This document shows, piece after piece, positions 25,133 through 34,569 of a stretch of 64,000 nucleotides of DNA. Source of the stretch: Deltaproteobacteria bacterium (lineage in GTDB: Bacteria; UBA10199; DSSB01; JACPFA01); assembly GCA_016183235.1 (NCBI GenBank), contig JACPFA010000047.1:1-64000 (forward strand), read 5' to 3'. The notes beneath the pieces are model-generated. The model saw only the letters and a program-made list of their open reading frames with translations, ran no database searches and was not told the origin of the DNA. Position 1 is the first letter of the stretch. Every line of letters starts with the position of its first letter. The translations under genes and the position numbers were made by a program.

Positions 25133-27424
25133 TTATTCTTCAGCAAAATTGCCTACCAAAACTTGGCGACCTTTGGCCCCATCGGATGGACCTACCACCC
25201 CTTGTTGTTCCATGCGTTCAATCAGGCGGGCGGCACGGTTGTAGCCAATACGTAAGCGCCGTTGGATCATTGAAATAGAGGCCAGGCGGCTTTCGGACAC
25301 GATGGCCACGGCACGGTCGTACATTTCATTTTCTTCTTCATCCATGGCGTCCATCTCTGAAACTTTTTCAGGGATGTTTAAAATTTCTTCGTGGTATTCG
25401 GGTTTGCCTTGTTCTTTGAGCATTTTCACCACGCGCGTGATTTCGTGTTCGCTCACAAAGGCCCCATGAATGCGGGTGAGGCGGGCCAATCCCGGTGGCA
25501 GCAGCAACATGTCTCCCATGCCCAACAACTGTTCGGAACCAATGGTGTCTAAAATAGTGCGAGCATCGTGCCTGCTAGTAACTTTAAACGAAATGCGCGC
25601 GGGGAAATTGGCCTTGATAACCCCGGTGATAACATCGACCGAAGGGCGCTGCGTGGCGATAATCAAATGAATGCCAGCCGCCCGGGCCATTTGCGCCAAC
25701 CGCGTCACGGCCTCTTCGACTTCACGACCGGCTACCATCATGAGATCGGCAAATTCATCCACCAAAATAACAATCAAGGGAAGTTTTTCACTGTGCACCA
25801 AAGGTTTCATATCGGAAGTGGGATCAAAGTTGGGGATTTCTTTACCGGCTAGACCTGCTTCTTCGAACTTTTTATTGTAAGAGGCAATGTCGCGCACATT
25901 GACATCGGCCAATAAACGATAGCGGCGTTCCATCTCAATAATCGCCCAACGCAAGGCTAGGGCCGCTTTTTTGGGTTCGGTGACCACGGGCAATAATAAA
26001 TGGGGGATCCCTTCATAAAGCGATAACTCAAGGCGTTTGGGATCAATGAAAATAAAACGCACCTCAGAGGGTTTGGCTTTAAATAAAATACTCAAAATAA
26101 CTGAATTCATGCACACCGATTTGCCAGCCCCGGTGGCACCGGCAATAAGTAGGTGAGGCATTTTTTGTAAATCCGCCACATAGGGAACCCCTTCAATATC
26201 TTTACCCAAGGCCAAAGCGATTTTTGAATCCATGCGCTTAAATTTGGTTTCGCTAATAATGTCTTTTAAATACACCACTTCACGCACATGGTTGGGAATT
26301 TCAATTCCCACCGCTGGTTTGTTGGGAAGCGGCGCCACGATGCGCACCAATCGCCCGCCCATAGCAAGCGATAGATCGTCTTCTAAATTGACAATGCGAT
26401 TCACTTTAACGCCACTCGCGGGTTCGTATTCATACATCGTTACCACTGGGCCAGGGTGAATCTCGGTGACTTTGCCCTCAACACCAAAATCGAGTAACTT
26501 TTTTTCGAGCAAACGACTGTTGGCCCTTAAGGCCCCTTCATCCACCGCAACATTGGTTTGATCTTCGGAATGTAATAATGAAATGGGTGGAAGATTATAA
26601 GTGCCAGACAGTTTATTGAAACTAAGCTGATCTTCTTTGGAAGGTTTGATATTTTTATTTTCTCGTCGATAAATAAGCGGTTCACGATCGTCGCCTGATT
26701 TTTCAGATGTCTCTAAATTGGGATTGGTTTTTTTAAGATTAATTTTGGGAGGGGATGATTTTGCTAATTTGCGACTTTTTTCGCGCCTCGCAGCACGGAT
26801 TTCTAACCACTGTTGCACTTTAATTTGCAGGTCGGTAATAACATCTCTTAACTTAGTAAGCACTAACCACACAAACTTAGCGATCTCTTTGGCTAATTCC
26901 ACCAGTGAAATTTTGGTGGCCCACAGCAAGGCCATGAGGCCAATGCTGATCACCACAACATAAGCGCCGGTTTTGCTTAAATAGGTTTTTAATAATTCCC
27001 CTATATAATGCCCCACGATCCCACCGGCTAACTGCGACTGCCCGGCCAACCACAAGGTTTGGTATTTTAACTGCACCAACACGGCACTCATGATGAGAAA
27101 AACAAACAACAAAAAGAATTCGGAAATTTTAAAAGCTGTTTTGCGGCGCATTAAGATGAGATAGCCGGTAATAAAAAAGATACCGGCCACAAAATAACTC
27201 GCAATCCCAAAACACATGATGAGAAAATCGGCCGTGTAAGCCCCCACCATGCCGATGAGGTTATGAATTTCAGGCCCACTCGAAGCGGAATTAAAAGAAG
27301 GATCTGCGGGAGAATAGGAATATAAACAAAGGGTAACGAGTACCCCAACCGTGAGGCTTAAGATCCCCACGAAATCATTAAAAAAGGAACGATGGAACTC
27401 CTTTTTTTTTTCTTGTGCAGTCAT
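25133..27424 (-). CDS. ftsK: DNA translocase FtsK
   Basis: A 763-aa septal DNA translocase that clears chromosome termini during division. The N-terminal region has about four transmembrane helices (residues 18-185), a short basic linker (about 190-260), then the motor domain with Walker A GATGAGKSVCMNS and Walker B IVILVDEFADLM plus the VDVITGVIKANFPARISFKV and LGMGDMLL motifs. A C-terminal winged-helix gamma domain (RAVAIVSESRLASISMIQRRLRIGYNRAARLIERME) reads KOPS/FRS polarity sites. It is placed directly after ftsZ (1-bp overlap), an unusual appendage to the dcw cluster that couples division and chromosome segregation. Confidence 0.95.
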   Translation of the reverse strand: MTAQEKKKEFHRSFFNDFVGILSLTVGVLVTLCLYSYSPADPSFNSASSGPEIHNLIGMVGAYTADFLIMCFGIASYFVAGIFFITGYLILMRRKTAFKISEFFLLFVFLIMSAVLVQLKYQTLWLAGQSQLAGGIVGHYIGELLKTYLSKTGAYVVVISIGLMALLWATKISLVELAKEIAKFVWLVLTKLRDVITDLQIKVQQWLEIRAARREKSRKLAKSSPPKINLKKTNPNLETSEKSGDDREPLIYRRENKNIKPSKEDQLSFNKLSGTYNLPPISLLHSEDQTNVAVDEGALRANSRLLEKKLLDFGVEGKVTEIHPGPVVTMYEYEPASGVKVNRIVNLEDDLSLAMGGRLVRIVAPLPNKPAVGIEIPNHVREVVYLKDIISETKFKRMDSKIALALGKDIEGVPYVADLQKMPHLLIAGATGAGKSVCMNSVILSILFKAKPSEVRFIFIDPKRLELSLYEGIPHLLLPVVTEPKKAALALRWAIIEMERRYRLLADVNVRDIASYNKKFEEAGLAGKEIPNFDPTSDMKPLVHSEKLPLIVILVDEFADLMMVAGREVEEAVTRLAQMARAAGIHLIIATQRPSVDVITGVIKANFPARISFKVTSRHDARTILDTIGSEQLLGMGDMLLLPPGLARLTRIHGAFVSEHEITRVVKMLKEQGKPEYHEEILNIPEKVSEMDAMDEEENEMYDRAVAIVSESRLASISMIQRRLRIGYNRAARLIERMEQQGVVGPSDGAKGRQVLVGNFAEE

Positions 27425-28716
27425 TAGTTTGCTTGCTTACGCAAAAATGTCGGAATGTCATATTCATCTTGTTCTAAATCTACCATCCCAATCTCTGCAA
27501 CGAGCTTTTTGATTTCCGACATCTTGGTTGATTCATTCCCATGATCGAGCAAATCAATTTGAGTAAAACGATCGTTAGGCGCTTCGGCCCTTGTGGTGTG
27601 GGGAACATGCTCAACCGGTGGAGGCGTAGGAATGCGCACCGGTGGGGCTTGTCTCTGCACCGGGGATTGATAAACCGGCGGAGCCGAATGAGTTGGATTG
27701 ACCACCGGCACTTTATATTTTGGCAAGGTGGTCAAAGGTACGCCCGCTTCTCGCTTGGGATTTTTGTTAAAACCCGTTGCAATCACGGTAACGCGAATGC
27801 GATCTTTCATTTTTTCGTCGATCACGGCACCAAAGATGATGTTGGCATCTTCGTGGGCCTCTTGTTGCACCAATTTGCTAGCCTCGTTGACTTCAAATAA
27901 CGTGATGTCGCTGGAACCGGTAATATTAATGATGATCCCGGTGGCACCATTGATCGATACATTCTCTAACAAGGGGGAACTGATCGCCTTTTGAGCCGCC
28001 TCAATCGCCCGATTGTCACCCGTGCCATCGCCACTGCCCATGAGGGCCATGCCCATTTCACCCATGATGGTACGCACATCGGCAAAATCTAAATTAATAA
28101 GCCCGGGGATGGTGATCAGGTCACTAATCCCGCGCACGGCTTGCAACAAAACTTCATCGGCCATTTTGAAGGTGTCGATCATCGGGGTTTCTTTGCCAGC
28201 CACGGTTAATAATTTTTCGTTGGGGATGGTAATTAAAGTATCGACATTGGCCTTGAGGTTATCAACCCCCTCGTCGGCATAGCGAGACCGCTTTTTGCCT
28301 TCAAAGGCAAAGGGTTTGGTAACAACCCCCACGGTTAAGGCACCTATTTCTTTGGCAATGCGTGCAATCACGGGGGCAGCGCCGGTGCCCGTGCCACCAC
28401 CCATACCGGCAGTAATAAAAACCAAATCAGAATCGCGCAACACTTCGGCGATCGAATTTTCGTCTTCTAAGGCGGCCCCTTTGCCAATTTCGGGGTTGGC
28501 GCCCGCTCCCAATCCCTTGGTGAGTTGATGACCAATTTGAATTTTAATCGGGGCCTGCGAAAACTTAAGCGCCTGCATGTCGGTATTGACGGCAATGAAC
28601 TCAACACCTTCGAGGCTAGAACGGATCATGGTGTTGACCGCATTACCACCGCCGCCGCCAACTCCAACCACCTTAATCCTCGCATTTTGGGCTAAGTTTT
28701 CGACAAATTCAAACAT
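27424..28716 (-). CDS. ftsZ: Cell division GTPase FtsZ
   Basis: 430 aa. The start is at MFEFVEN because GGAGG lies 5 nt upstream; a longer frame back to 28755 would overlap ftsA. It contains the tubulin signature [10 protein letters not shown], the [11 protein letters not shown] nucleotide loop and the T7 catalytic loop [11 protein letters not shown]. After a Pro-rich variable linker (about 330-400) comes the conserved C-terminal peptide DIPTFLRKQ that binds FtsA. It polymerises into the Z-ring. Intergenic spacing to ftsA is 25 bp; the stop overlaps the ftsK ATG. Confidence 0.97.
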   Translation of the reverse strand: MFEFVENLAQNARIKVVGVGGGGGNAVNTMIRSSLEGVEFIAVNTDMQALKFSQAPIKIQIGHQLTKGLGAGANPEIGKGAALEDENSIAEVLRDSDLVFITAGMGGGTGTGAAPVIARIAKEIGALTVGVVTKPFAFEGKKRSRYADEGVDNLKANVDTLITIPNEKLLTVAGKETPMIDTFKMADEVLLQAVRGISDLITIPGLINLDFADVRTIMGEMGMALMGSGDGTGDNRAIEAAQKAISSPLLENVSINGATGIIINITGSSDITLFEVNEASKLVQQEAHEDANIIFGAVIDEKMKDRIRVTVIATGFNKNPKREAGVPLTTLPKYKVPVVNPTHSAPPVYQSPVQRQAPPVRIPTPPPVEHVPHTTRAEAPNDRFTQIDLLDHGNESTKMSEIKKLVAEIGMVDLEQDEYDIPTFLRKQAN

Positions 28717-28741
28717 AGAATCCTCCGAATTTTTATCTTTT

Positions 28742-29968
28742 TTAGAAGATTTCACCGAACCACTCTTTCATTCTACCCTTAACTTTAGAATAGATATTAT
28801 TGTCACGAATCTTAAAACGCTGTTCGCTGGCACGCTTGATCCCCTCTAACACCAAGCCCACGCCCGTGGCATACATGGGGCTACGCACTACATCGACCAA
28901 TCCACCGATCCCACGTGGAATCCCACGCCGCACCGGGACATTAAACACTTGTTCGGCCAATTCGGGCATACCATCGAGCAAGGTTGCCCCTCCGGTTAAT
29001 ACGACGCCCGAGGCAATTCGGTCTTCAAAACCTGACTGAATAATTTGTTGCCGCACCAAACTAAAAATTTCTTCTACCCGGGGTTCAATGATTTCGCTCA
29101 AAATTTGCCGAGACAAGACCCGCGGTTTTCTCCCTCCCACCGATGGCACCTCGATGGTTTCATCTTTTTGCACCATCGAAGAGAGGCAACACCCATATTT
29201 TTGCTTAATGCGCTCAGCCTCCCCGGCTGGAGTGCGCAAACCCACCGCCACATCATTGGTAATATGATTGCCACCCAAGGTTAACACCCCGGTGTGTACC
29301 ACAGCACCCTCCGAATAAATGACAATATCGGTGGTGCCACCACCCATATCAACCAAAGCCACCCCTAATTCTTTTTCGTCAGTGGTGAGAACGGCCTCGC
29401 CTGAGGCCAAGGGTTGTAAGATGATATCGTTGACATTTAAACCACAGCGATTGGCACATTTCACAATATTTTGGGCGCTGGTGACGGCTGCGGTGACAAT
29501 ATGCACCTTGGCCTCTAAGCGCACCCCCGACATGCCAATGGGCTCTCGAATGCCATCTTGTTCATCAATAATATATTCTTGCGGTAAGACATGAATGACT
29601 TCGCGATCTAAAGGGATGGCCACGGCCTTGGCAGCATCGATCACACGAATGACATCTTGATCCCGCACTTCTTTTTCTTTAACCGCCACGATCCCATGAC
29701 TATTGAGCCCTTTGATGTGCCCCCCCGCAATGCCAGCATAAACCGAAGTAATATCACAACCCGCCATCAGCTCAGCTTCGCTCACCGCATGTTTAATGGA
29801 TTCAACCGTTGATTCAATGTTAATCACCACCCCTTTGCGCAACCCCTTACTTGGGTGAGAACCGATGCCAATGATATCAATCCCATCTTCGGTCATTTCT
29901 CCCACAATCGCACAAACTTTAGTTGTGCCAATATCCAAGCCTACTATTAAATCGTCCCGCTTTGGCAT
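28742..29968 (-). CDS. ftsA: Cell division protein FtsA
   Basis: An actin-like ATPase of 408 aa that anchors FtsZ to the membrane. [19 protein letters not shown] (phosphate 1), [16 protein letters not shown] (phosphate 2) and [14 protein letters not shown] (adenosine motif) are all present. The C-terminal amphipathic helix ([13 protein letters not shown]) is the membrane-targeting sequence. Start at the ATG with AGGGTG just upstream; the preceding GTG is too near that site. It lies 12 bp after ftsQ and before ftsZ, the classic order. Confidence 0.95.
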   Translation of the reverse strand: MPKRDDLIVGLDIGTTKVCAIVGEMTEDGIDIIGIGSHPSKGLRKGVVINIESTVESIKHAVSEAELMAGCDITSVYAGIAGGHIKGLNSHGIVAVKEKEVRDQDVIRVIDAAKAVAIPLDREVIHVLPQEYIIDEQDGIREPIGMSGVRLEAKVHIVTAAVTSAQNIVKCANRCGLNVNDIILQPLASGEAVLTTDEKELGVALVDMGGGTTDIVIYSEGAVVHTGVLTLGGNHITNDVAVGLRTPAGEAERIKQKYGCCLSSMVQKDETIEVPSVGGRKPRVLSRQILSEIIEPRVEEIFSLVRQQIIQSGFEDRIASGVVLTGGATLLDGMPELAEQVFNVPVRRGIPRGIGGLVDVVRSPMYATGVGLVLEGIKRASEQRFKIRDNNIYSKVKGRMKEWFGEIF

Positions 29969-29980
29969 AGACACCCTTTT

Positions 29981-30742
29981 TTAGAGTTTAACTAAAATCT
30001 TTCCTAAATAGTTCAGATCTACCGAACTAATGCTACCATCTGAATGGTTAATTTGATCCAATGCAAGAAATAATTTTTGGAATTTATCATCAAAGTGGTC
30101 ACTGCCTATCTTAATACTATATTTTTTCTTTTCTGGGTAGAGGGTAAATCCATTATTTTTATCAAAATTCAATTCTGAAATGGGCAAAGCGTTATCTAAA
30201 CCTTTTTTTTGGTAACTTTCTCTCAAATTAAGCGCGAGCTGAATTGCTTGTGCGTCAACGGTACTCATACCCGTGAGATAAGGGAAATCTCGCGAGTCTT
30301 GAGTTTGGGTAATCTCTTTAAAAACGGCCCCACCTTGATCAACATAAAAATAAGCATCGTTGGAACGTAAGATAAAAATGGGCCGATATTCCTCGACATA
30401 AATCACCAAGTGCGTGGGCAGTTTTCGATTAACAAAAACGGATTTGATGTCGCCCAATTGCAGGACTTTGCTTTTCAGTTCGTCTAAATTGATTTGAAAT
30501 AAATTGACGCCAAGCGTTAAGCCTGCAACTTGCTTAACTTTTTCAGGGTCTAATTTGTAAAAAGTCCCTTGGATTTTTACTTCACTCAAGGCAAAAAACT
30601 GGGAGCGCTTGGCAAAATAAGCAGCCCCAACCCATAGCGAACTCAAACTCAAAATGAGCAAAATAAATTTATAAACAAACCGATACCTTTGTTTGCGGCG
30701 AATTCTTTTGCGATTTCTTTTTTTAAAGAAAATTTTTTTCAA
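29981..30742 (-). CDS. ftsQ: Cell division protein FtsQ
   Basis: 253 aa. A highly basic N-terminus (KKIFFKKRNRKRIRRKQR), one transmembrane helix (FILLILSLSSLWVGAAYF), a POTRA domain (ALSEVKIQGTFYKLDPEKVKQVAGL) and an FtsQ C-terminal domain ending SSVDLNYLGKILVKL. It recruits FtsL/FtsB and FtsW/FtsI to the septum. The frame starts with TTG; no ATG is available before the membrane helix. GAG lies 8 nt upstream. The left arm of hairpin element E6 begins 15 nt upstream, so the hairpin may influence translation. Confidence 0.88.
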   Translation of the reverse strand: MKKIFFKKRNRKRIRRKQRYRFVYKFILLILSLSSLWVGAAYFAKRSQFFALSEVKIQGTFYKLDPEKVKQVAGLTLGVNLFQINLDELKSKVLQLGDIKSVFVNRKLPTHLVIYVEEYRPIFILRSNDAYFYVDQGGAVFKEITQTQDSRDFPYLTGMSTVDAQAIQLALNLRESYQKKGLDNALPISELNFDKNNGFTLYPEKKKYSIKIGSDHFDDKFQKLFLALDQINHSDGSISSVDLNYLGKILVKL

Positions 30743-30756
30743 TTTTAAGTGCTCTT

Positions 30757-30892
30757 TATAGTATTTTAACTTTTTGATAGTATGTTTTCTGTCATCCTCG
30801 CGAAAGCGGGGATCCAGTTCTGTAAGTAGGGTTAAGCACTGGATCCCCGCCTTCGCGGGGATGACAGACTATTTAAAAGTTAAAACACTATA
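30757..30892. repeat. Inverted-repeat element E6 between ddl and ftsQ
   Basis: Outer arms 30757-30774 and 30875-30892 pair with one G-U-type mismatch. Inner arms 30788-30818 and 30838-30868 (a GTCATCC...GGGGATCC palindrome) pair with two G-U-type differences. If transcribed, it forms a very long hairpin inside the dcw message. Confidence 0.8.
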
Positions 30893-30904
30893 GTTGTAAT
30901 GCTT

Positions 30905-31831
30905 TTAGTTTTTTAGTTTTGCGGTCTCTAAAATAGCTTCTACTAAACTTTCAAAACTCATCCCCATCGCCAGGGCTGCCTTGGGCACCAACGAAGTTGC
31001 TGTCATACCCGGCAAGGTGTTGATCTCTAAAAAATAGGGGGTCGCTTCGTGGATAATAAAATCAGCTCGGGCCACCCCTTCACAGCCTAGTTTGTAATAA
31101 GATTTAAGACTGTAGGCTTGGAGTTGTGCAGCCATGGTAGCAGAAATTCGTGCAGGGATGAGATATTCGGTTTTGCCTTGGGTATATTTGGCTTCAAAAT
31201 CATAAAAGCCACTTTGGGGGACAACCTCGATAATAGGAAGGGGCTTACCGTTCAGAATGGCCACCGTAACCTCAACCCCCTTAATAAAAGATTCGACCAA
31301 AAGGCGATGGTCATACTTTAAACCCCGATGCAGGGCATCGCTCAGGTTTGCCCTCTCTTGGACAATTTCAATCCCCAAGGTAGAACCCTCTCGGGAGGGC
31401 TTCACAATCACGGGAAATTTTAAATCAAAGGCTTTGACAAACTCTTCGACGGTATTGTTTTGGGCATCTAAAAACCGATGCGCTGGGAGAGGAACCCCTT
31501 CGTTAAGCAAGACCTCTTTGGTTAAATACTTGTCCATGGCAAGGCTGCTGGCCAAAACACCAGACCCCGTGTAGGGAATGCCCATCATTTCTAAAAGCCC
31601 TTGCATAACCCCATCTTCACCCCACCTGCCGTGCAGCGCCAAAAAAGCAACTTCAATCCCAGCTGTTTTAAGCTGAACCGCAGCCTCACGCCCCACATCA
31701 ATTTTGACAACATCATAGCCCAATTTCACCAAGGCCTGATAAACCGCCTCCCCACTCCGCAAAGAAATCTCCCGCTCCGAAGACAAGCCCCCCAACAAAA
31801 CCCCGATTTTTTTATTTTTGAAATGTGCCAT
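30905..31831 (-). CDS. ddl: D-alanine--D-alanine ligase
   Basis: A 308-aa ATP-grasp enzyme joining two D-Ala for the peptidoglycan stem. The start is set at MAHFKNKKIGVLLGGLSSEREISL; the longer frame runs into repeat element E7. Signatures: HGRWGEDGVMQGLLEMMGIPYTGSGVLASSLAMDK, the ATP-binding VIVKPSREGSTLGI, and the metal/D-Ala site FLEINTLPGMTATSLVP. Length is normal for the family. It is separated from murB and ftsQ by repeats, whereas other dcw genes nearly abut. Confidence 0.95.
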   Translation of the reverse strand: MAHFKNKKIGVLLGGLSSEREISLRSGEAVYQALVKLGYDVVKIDVGREAAVQLKTAGIEVAFLALHGRWGEDGVMQGLLEMMGIPYTGSGVLASSLAMDKYLTKEVLLNEGVPLPAHRFLDAQNNTVEEFVKAFDLKFPVIVKPSREGSTLGIEIVQERANLSDALHRGLKYDHRLLVESFIKGVEVTVAILNGKPLPIIEVVPQSGFYDFEAKYTQGKTEYLIPARISATMAAQLQAYSLKSYYKLGCEGVARADFIIHEATPYFLEINTLPGMTATSLVPKAALAMGMSFESLVEAILETAKLKN

Positions 31832-31859
31832 CTGATAGTTTAATCCTATTTGATCAAAA

Positions 31860-32102
31860 GTCTTTTCGAAGGAGGGGGAGGCAATTTGAGAACCTTTCAG
31901 CGCAGGAGGTCGGCTCCAACGCATGCGCCTCAGGACAGGCTCCGGAGAGCATCTGTCATTGCGAGCCCAACGGGCGTGGCAATCTCACCGGTTAAACCGA
32001 GGAGATTGCTTCGTCGCAGACTCCCCGCAATGACAGAGGGCCTCATAGGCCTCCCTCCTGCACTTAAGTTTCTCAAATTGCCTCTCCCTCCTTCGAAAAG
32101 AC
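31860..32102. repeat. Composite inverted-repeat element E7 between murB and ddl
   Basis: Outer arms 31860-31892 and 32070-32102 are 33-nt inverted repeats with one mismatch, and carry the same GTCTTTTCG ends as E2. Inside are a 31-nt segment (31913-31943) identical to 49884-49914 and a CATTGCGAG/CGCAATGAC palindrome at about 31965-32035. A further GGTCCCCGCC palindrome follows at 32152-32181. The whole gap 31832-32188 is repeat sequence. Confidence 0.82.
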
Positions 32103-32151
32103 GTGGCGAAGAATTGCACACGACAGAATAAAATGGAAGATTCTTAAGCAT

Positions 32152-32181
32152 CATGGGTCCCCGCCTTCGCGGGGATGACAT
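32152..32181. repeat. Dispersed GGGGATGAC-type palindrome
   Basis: CCCCGCCTTCGCGGGG with flanking ATGGGTC/GATGACAT matches the inner arm of E6 at 30841-30865. It ends 7 nt before the murB stop codon. Confidence 0.65.
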
Positions 32182-32188
32182 GGGTTAA

Positions 32189-33154
32189 TTATCCTTCGCC
32201 GACGATTTTCACTTCCAATTCTAATTTAATATCAAAAATCTCCCGCACCTTGTCTTTGATGAGCGCAATCAGCGCCAACACATCACTCGCCGTAGCAGCC
32301 CCCTCATTGACAATAAAGTTGCCATGCTTAGGGCTAATGCGAGCCCCTCCCACCCGCACATCTTTTAAACCCGCCTCTTCGATCAGGCGGGCGGCATGCT
32401 GTTTAGGGGGGTTTTTAAAGACGCTCCCACAATTGGCTACATCTAGGGGTTGGGTTTCATGACGATATTTTCGGTAATCCCCCAATCGTTGGGTAATCTC
32501 AGAGATTTCTCCCTTTACTAATCGCAATCTGGCTTCCAGGATCAACGCATGCGGCGGGGTTTTTAAATGCCGATATTCAAATTTAAGTTGATTTGCTCCT
32601 TGCGTAAAACATTTCCCTTCCTCGGAAAGAAAAGTGATGGCCTCAACAATATTTTTTATTTCACCCTTGGTCGTGCCTGCATTCATTTTGAGGCTACCCC
32701 CCATATTTCCGGGAATTCCATAAAGATATTCCAAACCCTTAAGCCCTTTATTTTTTGCAAACTCCACCACCTTGGGCAGTGGAAACCCGGCACCCACTTT
32801 AACCCACATCGCTTCGCTGGTTTCTTCGACTAACTCAAAATAATTGAGGGCCCTCGTGAGCTTAAACACCACGCCACGAATGCCGCCATCGCGCACCAAA
32901 AGATTACTGCCCAAACCCACTACCATCCAGGGTACTTGATAAGTTCTAGCCAAACCTAAACCCGTTTTAAGATCGCTTAAATCTTCGGGTATAATCAACA
33001 AATCCGCCCTGCCGCCAATTTTAATCGAGGTATGGTTTTTCATGGGTTCACCCACTCGAACCTCGCCCCGAAGCTGTGACATGAAGGCTTCTTTCCAACC
33101 AACCAGCGGGCCTTGGACACGATCCAAAGCTTTGAGAGCCGATAATATTTCCAT
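32189..33154 (-). CDS. murB: UDP-N-acetylenolpyruvoylglucosamine reductase
   Basis: A 321-aa FAD enzyme that reduces UDP-GlcNAc-enolpyruvate to UDP-MurNAc. NHTSIKIGGRADLLIIP begins the FAD domain. VVGLGSNLLVRDGGIRGVVFKL and GIPGNMGGSLKMNAG are the flavin and substrate motifs. CGSVFKNPP holds the catalytic Ser, and HGNFIVN follows. The region between these lacks the Tyr-loop insertion, so it is a type II (S. aureus-like) MurB. An extra 24 residues precede the canonical N-terminus. It starts 5 bp after the murC stop. Confidence 0.94.
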   Translation of the reverse strand: MEILSALKALDRVQGPLVGWKEAFMSQLRGEVRVGEPMKNHTSIKIGGRADLLIIPEDLSDLKTGLGLARTYQVPWMVVGLGSNLLVRDGGIRGVVFKLTRALNYFELVEETSEAMWVKVGAGFPLPKVVEFAKNKGLKGLEYLYGIPGNMGGSLKMNAGTTKGEIKNIVEAITFLSEEGKCFTQGANQLKFEYRHLKTPPHALILEARLRLVKGEISEITQRLGDYRKYRHETQPLDVANCGSVFKNPPKQHAARLIEEAGLKDVRVGGARISPKHGNFIVNEGAATASDVLALIALIKDKVREIFDIKLELEVKIVGEG

Positions 33155-33159
33155 AAGGT

Positions 33160-34557
33160 TTAAACTCTTTTCTCCAGTGCCAATTTTTTCTTAAGGCCCA
33201 AGGCTATCTTGTGGCCAAGCTTAGTAATATCGCCCGCCCCTAAAGTTAGCAAGATATCTCCCGGCCCACATTTTGCCAATATCTCCACGAGGGCATCTTC
33301 TAATTGTTCGTAATAATAGGCCTCTAAATTATTTTTGGATTTAATTTCACGGTAGAGATTTTCTGAACTAATCCCAGCAATCGGTGCCTCACCCGCCGCA
33401 TAGATTTTCCCCAAATAAAGTTGATCTGTCCCCGTAAACGCTTGAGTGAATTCTTGGAATAAATCGCGGGTTCGGGTGTAGCGATGCGGTTGAAAGAGGG
33501 TCACAATTCTTTGTTTAGGAAAGGATTCGCGTAGGGCACACAAAGTTGCCTTGATTTCTTGCGGATGATGCCCGTAATCGTCGATGACTTTTAGATCAGG
33601 TGAATCTAATAAAATTTGCATGCGCCGTTGAATACCCTTAAACTGACTCAAACCCCGCCCAATTTTTTTAAAGGGGATGTCCATTTCAATGGCAATGGCA
33701 ATCGCCGCCAGGGCATTGGCCACATTATGTCGCCCCATGAGGTTAAGGGTCACACTGCCCAGCGAATTACCTTTGAAATGCACCTCAAAGGTTTGGCCAT
33801 AACCCACCGACTGAATACGTTTAGCCGTAAAATCAGCCGGGCTATCGATGGCATAGGTAATCACTTTGCGGGTGATCTTGGGTAAAATCGCCTTCACCAC
33901 CGGATGATCCACGCAGGCCACCACATAACCATAAAAAGGCACCTGGTTGGCAAAATCAATGAAGGTGTTTTTTAAATCTTCGAAATCACGATAATGATCC
34001 ATATGTTCAGGGTCGATGTTGGTAATCACCGCAATGGTGGGCGATAATTTCATAAACGAGCCATCTGACTCATCGGCCTCGGCCACCAAATACTCGCCCT
34101 TTCCCAGCCTGGCATTGCTACGAATTTTATTAAGAATGCCCCCCGACACCAACGTGGGGTCAAAGCCACCTTCTTGTAATAAAGTGCCCACCAACGAAGT
34201 GGTGGTGGTTTTGCCATGACTCCCCGCAATGGCAATGCCATATTTTAATCGCATGAGTTCGGCCAACATCTCGGCTCGGGGAATCACGGGAACGCCTAAG
34301 CGTTTGGCGGCAATCACTTCCGGATTGTCGGGTTTTACCGCCGAAGAAAAAACCACCACATGGGCCGATTGCACTTGGCTTGCCTTATGCCCATAAAAAA
34401 TCTTGGCCCCGATTTTTTTTAAATGGCTCGTGACCTTCGATTTTTTTTGGTCGGAACCTGAGACACGGTAGCCTAAGTTGATCAACACCTCCGCTATGCC
34501 ACTCATGCCAATGCCGCCAATGCCTACAAAATGAATATTTTGAAATCGCTTAAACAT
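33160..34557 (-). CDS. murC: UDP-N-acetylmuramate--L-alanine ligase
   Basis: A 465-aa Mur ligase adding L-Ala to UDP-MurNAc. FVGIGGIGMSGIAEVLINLGY (N-terminal Rossmann), GSHGKTTTTSLVG (ATP P-loop), DESDGSF, NIDPEHMDHY and DYGHHPQEI are all in place. AGAGG 4 nt upstream sets the start. It sits between murG and murB, 12 and 5 bp away, so it is co-transcribed. Confidence 0.96.
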   Translation of the reverse strand: MFKRFQNIHFVGIGGIGMSGIAEVLINLGYRVSGSDQKKSKVTSHLKKIGAKIFYGHKASQVQSAHVVVFSSAVKPDNPEVIAAKRLGVPVIPRAEMLAELMRLKYGIAIAGSHGKTTTTSLVGTLLQEGGFDPTLVSGGILNKIRSNARLGKGEYLVAEADESDGSFMKLSPTIAVITNIDPEHMDHYRDFEDLKNTFIDFANQVPFYGYVVACVDHPVVKAILPKITRKVITYAIDSPADFTAKRIQSVGYGQTFEVHFKGNSLGSVTLNLMGRHNVANALAAIAIAIEMDIPFKKIGRGLSQFKGIQRRMQILLDSPDLKVIDDYGHHPQEIKATLCALRESFPKQRIVTLFQPHRYTRTRDLFQEFTQAFTGTDQLYLGKIYAAGEAPIAGISSENLYREIKSKNNLEAYYYEQLEDALVEILAKCGPGDILLTLGAGDITKLGHKIALGLKKKLALEKRV

Positions 34558-34569
34558 GAAACCTCTTTC

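Noticed and set aside
31832-31924. N-terminal extension of Ddl (31 residues)
   Set aside because: It runs into the E7 arm; the family N-terminus begins at 31831.
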